Origin: Acinetobacter guillouiae CIP 63.46
GTDB taxonomy: Bacteria > Pseudomonadota > Gammaproteobacteria > Pseudomonadales > Moraxellaceae
Assembly: GCF_000368145.1 (NCBI RefSeq)
Contig: NZ_KB849287.1
Coordinates: 363,272 to 427,271, forward strand
Direction of reading: 5' to 3'
Length of the DNA: 64,000 bases
Of this stretch, positions 55,696 through 64,000 are shown in pieces. How positions within the stretch are numbered: the stretch's first letter is position 1; the number at the start of each line of letters is the position of its first letter. The translations under genes and the position numbers were made by a program. Under the pieces are notes generated by a model, which saw only the letters and a program-made list of their open reading frames with translations, was not told the DNA's origin and did no database searches.

Positions 55696-56220
55696 TTAAG
55701 CGTTTTGCTGGTTTGAAGATACACATTCCATTGTATCTTGCTGCTTTTCAAGTTGTTTAACTAATGGCTCGAACATATTTTGGTTGTTTTCATTGAGCTT
55801 CATTAATGTTTTGTGTGCATCGAGAACGGTACACAGCATTGTGCTGTGATTAACGTTATCGTCAATCAAAGCATTGGTGCACACTTGAGGGTCACCACAG
55901 TAATTTAAAATGACAAAAACCTGCCCTAAGCCCATGCTATTGGCTAGAGTGGTAATATCTGGATTTGTGGACAGCATCACCGCTTGGATGTGGTGTACTT
56001 GTTTCAACTTTAAGCCAAGCTTGGCAAGTATTCCAAGAACTGTACTATCAATAAATGTGGTTTGGGTTAAATCAACAATTGCGCCAATGACGTTTTTCTG
56101 TTGTTCAATCCTTGCCAAAAGTTTGTCTAAACTAATACAAGATTGGGCTCGCACTTCACCAATAAGTTTGAAAATATGCGTTCCATTCAAGCTTGCATAT
56201 TCAACATGACCTGTTGACAT
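55696..56220 (-). CDS. gigB: Anti-anti-sigma STAS protein, GigB-like
   Basis: A STAS-domain protein of about 174 residues. The conserved phospho-acceptor stretch is VDLTQTTFIDSTVLGILAKLG (Ser near 57). A C-terminal extension of some 75 residues, helical and Gln/Asn-rich, follows the domain. I start at the Met at 56220 because it begins the STAS fold; an ATG at 56280 would add 20 hydrophobic residues. It is adjacent to a PP2C phosphatase, giving a partner switch as in GigA/GigB of A. baumannii. GigB has been reported to act on NPr (from memory). Confidence 0.72.
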   Translation of the reverse strand: MSTGHVEYASLNGTHIFKLIGEVRAQSCISLDKLLARIEQQKNVIGAIVDLTQTTFIDSTVLGILAKLGLKLKQVHHIQAVMLSTNPDITTLANSMGLGQVFVILNYCGDPQVCTNALIDDNVNHSTMLCTVLDAHKTLMKLNENNQNMFEPLVKQLEKQQDTMECVSSNQQNA

Positions 56221-56333
56221 ATAAATGCCATTTGCAGAGAAGGATAGGAAAATTATCACATAGCGCAAGTCTATACTCAAGCGTTTGCGTATAGGTTATT
56301 AGTCTAATTTATTATATGTATTTGATTATGTTG

Positions 56334-57302
56334 TTAATTCATTCTGCGGAGACTGAGGATTGCAATGTCATCTGCTACATGTTCTGGTGCACGGAATGAT
56401 TGATTTTGCAAATGATAGACCAATTGTGAGAACTGTTCATTCAAACCACCTGAGAATGGTTCAAGGGCACCATCAGAACAAATAATGAACCGCGCATGCT
56501 TGGTTAAGGTACATTGGAATTCTTCAACCTCTAAATCTTCTGTGAGTCCTAAAGGAAAACTGCTGGTATTTAAGACACGAGGGGCTTGGTTGGGCTCAAA
56601 AATGATGGGGGGAGGGTAATGCCCCGCACTTGACCATTTTAAAGCATGTGTTTCTAGATTTAGAATTCCAGCTAACATCGTGATATGTTTTTCAATATTT
56701 TCTTGAACCAGCATACCATTGAGTTTTTTAATCAACTCCCTTGGTGTTTTCGAGCGACCATGAAAGGCAGCCATCCAAGATGTCAGTAACGAGCTGGTTA
56801 CACCATGTCCCGACACATCAGCCAAATAGAACATGATCTCTTTATCACTGATTTTCCAGTAGTCATACCAATCACCAGACAAATATGCTGAAGGCTGGAA
56901 AAGCGTCTCAACTTTATAGTTTTGTAGTTCAATTGGATTTGGAAGAAGTTTCTTTTGTAGTTCTGCGGCAGAAGGTAAATCACGGCTATCTTGATTACGT
57001 TTATATTGCGCATCAATTTTTAATAAAGAATCTTCAAGATTGGCTGGAAGCTTGGTCCAGATCCAACCAGCAAGAGCGCCAAGTTCCCATGCTTGAGAAA
57101 GTTCACTTCCTTCATTTTCTTGTGCAATGACAATGGTAGGCAAAGCCCATTGGTATTGTAAAAAATCGTGGACGTCTGCAATTGCAATAATTGTTGGATC
57201 ATAACGATGAATGTCTTCAATGGTAATCATCTGCAAGCTAGGAAGCGTATCTAATACTTGTTCTAAGCTTGAAATTTGGCGACTGGGTTGAATGAAATAC
57301 AT
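56334..57302 (-). CDS. gigA: PP2C/RsbU-type phosphatase, GigA-like
   Basis: A 322-residue protein with a C-terminal SpoIIE/PP2C phosphatase: LSGDWYDYWKISDKEIMFYLADVSGHG holds metal-binding Asp residues, then SSAGHYPPPI, ICSDGALEPF and ADDIAILSL. The N-terminal 110 residues look like a receiver fold that has lost the phospho-Asp: IIAIADVHD stands at the usual acceptor strand and ALAGWIWTKL at the switch strand. It should dephosphorylate the STAS partner encoded 113 bases downstream and so control a stress response. The pair matches GigA/GigB of A. baumannii. Confidence 0.78.
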   Translation of the reverse strand: MYFIQPSRQISSLEQVLDTLPSLQMITIEDIHRYDPTIIAIADVHDFLQYQWALPTIVIAQENEGSELSQAWELGALAGWIWTKLPANLEDSLLKIDAQYKRNQDSRDLPSAAELQKKLLPNPIELQNYKVETLFQPSAYLSGDWYDYWKISDKEIMFYLADVSGHGVTSSLLTSWMAAFHGRSKTPRELIKKLNGMLVQENIEKHITMLAGILNLETHALKWSSAGHYPPPIIFEPNQAPRVLNTSSFPLGLTEDLEVEEFQCTLTKHARFIICSDGALEPFSGGLNEQFSQLVYHLQNQSFRAPEHVADDIAILSLRRMN

Positions 57303-57425
57303 AGAAGAAATGAATGATCCTTAATCGGTATAAAAGCATTATCCAGTAGATTTACTATAGATGACACCACAATGCTAGTAAAACCATATGAATTACTAGC
57401 AAATAAGTTTAACAAAATATTGTGG

Positions 57426-58379
57426 TTATTTGTCTGCGTTTGTATCAGCAGGACTATTGCTATCATCCTCGTCATCATCTACAAACGCGACAGCTTCCTG
57501 TCCACGGCCTTTTTTCTCAGCGATTTGGAATGCTAAACGTTGTAAATAGATATCGCGAATTGCTGAGTAACGATCACCTTGCAATACACTTTCAACATCT
57601 AGAAGTTTAGAACGAGTATTAATCCCACCTAAAGTACGATTACCCCAGATTAAACCTGTTTGATGGTTATTATCCATTGGGTAAGTAAGCGGATTGGCAT
57701 AACCTTCAGCAACATAATCAGCTGAGTGACGAAGGGTACTTGGTCCTAAAATAGGTAGCATCACATAAGGACCACTTGGAATACCGTAGTAACCTAATGT
57801 TGTACCCAAGCTTTCTTCTTCAGTTGCTAAACCTAAGCGAGTTGCAGGGTCGGCTAAACCTAGAGAGGTGACTGTGTTAATAGTAAAACGACCTAAAGAC
57901 TTTGCTGCACGACTAAAGCGCCCTTGAGCAAGTTGGTTGACCGCATTCCATGGTTCACTTAAGTTTTTACGAAATAAACTATATGAGGAACGTACATCAC
58001 CTGGCACTTTCTCTTTGTACTGAACTGCGATAGGTCGAGCCACATTACGGTCGATCATGTCATTAAACGCATAAATTTCACGGTTCAATGGTTGAAGTGG
58101 ATCTTTTACAGCATCTGGTTGAGCTGCATTGGCATTCACTTTTAAGTCATTTTTTGTGATATTTTTAAGCTCTTTAAGCGCTTCGATTCTTGGATGTTTT
58201 GACGTTGCTTCGTTTTCTAGTGTCGAAGAATTTTCTTGAGACGACTTATCATCTGAAACAGAGTCTGTAGAAACCGCATTGTCAGAATTCTCTTGAGTAG
58301 ATAATTCGTCTTGAGCAAATACATGGCTAGTCAGACCAATGCTAAGTAAACAAGCCCAGAGTACATGATAAGGACGCAT
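57426..58379 (-). CDS. mlaA: MlaA (VacJ) family outer-membrane phospholipid transport protein
   Basis: MlaA removes misplaced phospholipid from the outer leaflet of the outer membrane in the Mla pathway. The family core runs from DPLQPLNREIYAFNDMIDRNVARPIAVQYKEKVPG through NLSEPWNAVNQLAQG and LGYYGIPSGPYVMLPILGPSTLR to the end. The protein has 317 residues, with a long disordered Ser/Asp-rich stretch (24-88) and an acidic C-terminus (DDDEDD). The signal ends SHVFAQD, a signal-peptidase-I site; the family's lipidated Cys is not evident. The rest of mla is not here. Confidence 0.9.
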   Translation of the reverse strand: MRPYHVLWACLLSIGLTSHVFAQDELSTQENSDNAVSTDSVSDDKSSQENSSTLENEATSKHPRIEALKELKNITKNDLKVNANAAQPDAVKDPLQPLNREIYAFNDMIDRNVARPIAVQYKEKVPGDVRSSYSLFRKNLSEPWNAVNQLAQGRFSRAAKSLGRFTINTVTSLGLADPATRLGLATEEESLGTTLGYYGIPSGPYVMLPILGPSTLRHSADYVAEGYANPLTYPMDNNHQTGLIWGNRTLGGINTRSKLLDVESVLQGDRYSAIRDIYLQRLAFQIAEKKGRGQEAVAFVDDDEDDSNSPADTNADK

Positions 58380-58521
58380 AGAATTCCTTGAAATATTCTT
58401 AAAGTAAAAGTAGTCAATAACGATATAGCTCTATTAAAGACTTCATAATCGTATTCTAACAGCAGTTATTACATATGTATTAAAGCAAATTTGATTAAAA
58501 AGTGTGAATAAATATGATAAA

Positions 58522-58543
58522 CGAACAATATTTGTTCGAACAA
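58522..58543. repeat. Overlapping palindromes upstream of the rrn promoter
   Basis: CGAACAATATTTGTTCG (58522-58538) and TTGTTCGAACAA (58532-58543) are perfect overlapping palindromes. They sit 23 bases upstream of the -35 hexamer, in AT-rich DNA where UP elements or Fis-like sites would lie. Confidence 0.65.
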
Positions 58544-58565
58544 TTAAAATAATTAAAAAAAGGGG

Positions 58566-58593
58566 TTGTGTTGGATTGGGAATGCTGTAGAAT
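58566..58593 (+). promoter_or_regulatory. rrn operon promoter P1 candidate
   Basis: TTGTGT (58566-58571) and TAGAAT (58588-58593) are separated by 16 bases. An AT-rich UP-like run with A tracts (58540-58560) precedes it, and the discriminator GCACATCCATCGGCG is GC-rich, as expected for ppGpp-controlled rRNA promoters. Confidence 0.6.
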
Positions 58594-58807
58594 GCACATC
58601 CATCGGCGGTGATGTTAAATAAAACTTCTGATAAATCAGGCACTTGATTAAGTTGTTAAGATTTCGAATTGAGATTTTAAGATGAGGTTAGGGTTGGGTT
58701 TGTTAGAAAAAATAATTAACATTATTGATTGACTTTTTAGAGATAGAGAGTAGTATAGCCGACCTAGCTTGATGCTGACGAAGCATTGAGAAGATCATTA
58801 AGAGAAT
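58594..58807 (+). other. rrn leader
   Basis: Non-coding leader of the rRNA precursor. CTGAT/ATCAG (near 58626-58638) and ATGCT/AGCAT (near 58772-58786) form small hairpins. TTGACT (58729-58734) and TATAGC (58754-58759), spaced 19 bases and followed by CGACC, could be a second promoter. No convincing boxA was found. Confidence 0.45.
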
Positions 58808-58830
58808 ATGAAGAACAACTTGTGTGGATT
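58808..58830 (+). other. Pre-16S processing stem, 5' half
   Basis: ATGAAGAACAACTTGT plus TGGATT at 58808-58830 pairs with AATCCA and ACAAGTTGTTCTTCAT at 60518-60541, flanking the 16S gene. This is the RNase III processing stem. Confidence 0.8.
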
Positions 58831-58955
58831 TTTACTGATTGATTGATCGAAATATTATCATTGATTGATTGGTTTAAATTACTCGAAGTTTATTTGAGAG
58901 AATTTGTCAGTACATTGATGAGCCAGAATTGTGACCTTAAGTCACTAATGATTTT

Positions 58956-60494
<1,539 letters not shown>

Positions 60495-60517
60495 ACGAAA
60501 GATTGACGATTGGTAAG

Positions 60518-60541
60518 AATCCACAACAAGTTGTTCTTCAT
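60518..60541 (+). other. Pre-16S processing stem, 3' half
   Basis: Complement of 58808-58830; AATCCACAACAAGTTG begins the strand. It lies in the spacer just before tRNA-Ile. Confidence 0.8.
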
Positions 60542-60553
60542 TGATGTATCTGA

Positions 60554-60630
<77 letters not shown>

Positions 60631-60674
60631 AGTCTACTGAACACAGAAGAGCAGATATATTAAGATCTTAAGCT

Positions 60675-60750
60675 GGGGACTTAGCTTAGTTGGTAGAGCG
60701 CCTGCTTTGCACGCAGGAGGTCAACGGTTCGACTCCGTTAGTCTCCACCA
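60675..60750 (+). tRNA. tRNA-Ala (TGC)
   Basis: A 76-base tRNA from GGGGACTTAGCTTAG to the encoded CCA. The anticodon TGC is at 60718-60720, acceptor GGGGACT pairs with AGTCTCC (one G-T), and the T loop TTCGACT is present. Second tRNA of the spacer. Confidence 0.96.
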
Positions 60751-61074
60751 CTAATTAAAGACTAAGTGATTACAGAACTTAGTAAGCAGATAGCTTATTA
60801 AGTTCTGTGATTTATCACAGTTAACTACTCGCTGACGAGGCGGTAGTGAATCATTAACAGAATATATTTGAGTTGAAATAATTGTTTAAACTCGTTTTAG
60901 TTGATATTAGCAAGTAATTGTTAATGTTGAATGAAATGAGCACTAGCGATAAAACTGAATCAAGCGTTTTGGTATATGAATTAAATTGAAGCTGTATAGT
61001 GATTAAGTTCACAGGCAACAAATAGAAGTGGTTAAGTCCACATTGTTGATCCTCCTTGTAGGGATTAACGACTG
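60751..61074 (+). other. Spacer between tRNA-Ala and 23S rRNA
   Basis: About 325 bases of AT-rich transcribed spacer without a gene. AGTTCTGTGA near 60799 and related TTCTGT and AACAGA stretches could fold locally. The 23S processing stem begins at 61075. Confidence 0.6.
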
Positions 61075-61088
61075 TTTGGGGTTGTATA

Positions 61089-61094
<6 letters not shown>
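61075..61094 (+). other. Pre-23S processing stem, 5' half
   Basis: GTTGTATAGTCAAG (61081-61094) is perfectly complementary to CTTGACTATACAAC (63970-63983). TTGGG upstream extends the pairing beyond a one-base bulge with CCCAA past 63983. Confidence 0.85.
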
Positions 61095-63969
<2,875 letters not shown>

Positions 63970-63978
<9 letters not shown>

Positions 63979-63989
63979 ACAACACCCAA
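63970..63989 (+). other. Pre-23S processing stem, 3' half
   Basis: Complement of 61075-61094. After it, only about 11 bases remain before the window edge; the 5S gene should follow beyond it. Confidence 0.8.
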
Positions 63990-64000
63990 GCAGTTGTATA

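Overview
The window is a chromosomal segment from a gammaproteobacterium of the genus Acinetobacter. The evidence is the low-GC coding style, the gene order rodZ-ispG-hisS-yfgM-bamB-der, gacS/cysM/rlmD/relA, panBC and trpFB, a GigA/GigB-like pair, an isolated gspE, and an Acinetobacter-like rrn operon. Species was not resolved.

Layout. 1-6161: end of rodZ, then ispG, hisS, a YfgM-like protein, bamB and der (isoprenoid synthesis, histidyl-tRNA charging, outer-membrane assembly, ribosome GTPase). 6221-8504: a phosphopantetheinyl transferase and an Amt-type ammonium channel. 8589-11679 (minus): rsfS and a three-gene crotonase / beta-hydroxyacid dehydrogenase / hydroxypyruvate-isomerase-like set. 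12013-20673: hybrid kinase GacS, divergent from cysM, a PolB-like exonuclease, rlmD and relA. 20823-28441: an SDR, mazG, a ComEA-like protein, pcnB-folK-panB-panC and rapZ-NPr-darP. 28503-31707: a two-repeat lipoprotein divergent from a BaeSR-like two-component system. 31708-36219: YjbR-like protein, L,D-transpeptidase, SelO, a cupin and a fatty-acid desaturase. Two near-identical DnaA-box modules bracket the YjbR/transpeptidase pair. 36579-40187: phosphodiesterase, cobalamin adenosyltransferase and a BtuB-like receptor under a cobalamin riboswitch. 40343-46486: trpF-trpB, a CPBP protein, a DUF1543 protein, a small acidic protein, and a sulfite reductase with its DUF934 partner. 46793-52501: dioxygenase, rhomboid, PhnB-like protein, MscS with an uncharacterised partner, and gspE. 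52568-58379 (minus): an orphan AT-rich gene, ohr/ohrR, a nitrilase-family amidase, GigB/GigA and MlaA. 58566-63983: rrn operon (promoter, 16S, tRNA-Ile, tRNA-Ala, 23S); the 5S gene would lie beyond the edge.

How it fits together. Most of the window is core housekeeping. Stress control recurs: RelA alarmone, GacS, BaeSR, OhrR, and the GigA/GigB partner switch, whose proposed partner NPr is also encoded here. Envelope functions form a second theme: BamB, RodZ, MlaA, MscS, the L,D-transpeptidase, rhomboid and desaturase. Regulatory DNA visible in the sequence includes the riboswitch with a hairpin over the ribosome binding site, a 20-bp palindrome before ohr, inverted repeats before the desaturase, many intrinsic terminators, and the two processing stems of the rRNA precursor. 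No insertion sequence, prophage or CRISPR array was seen. The least explained items are the duplicated DnaA-box modules, the two-repeat lipoprotein beside BaeSR, the MscS partner, and the orphan 365-residue protein.
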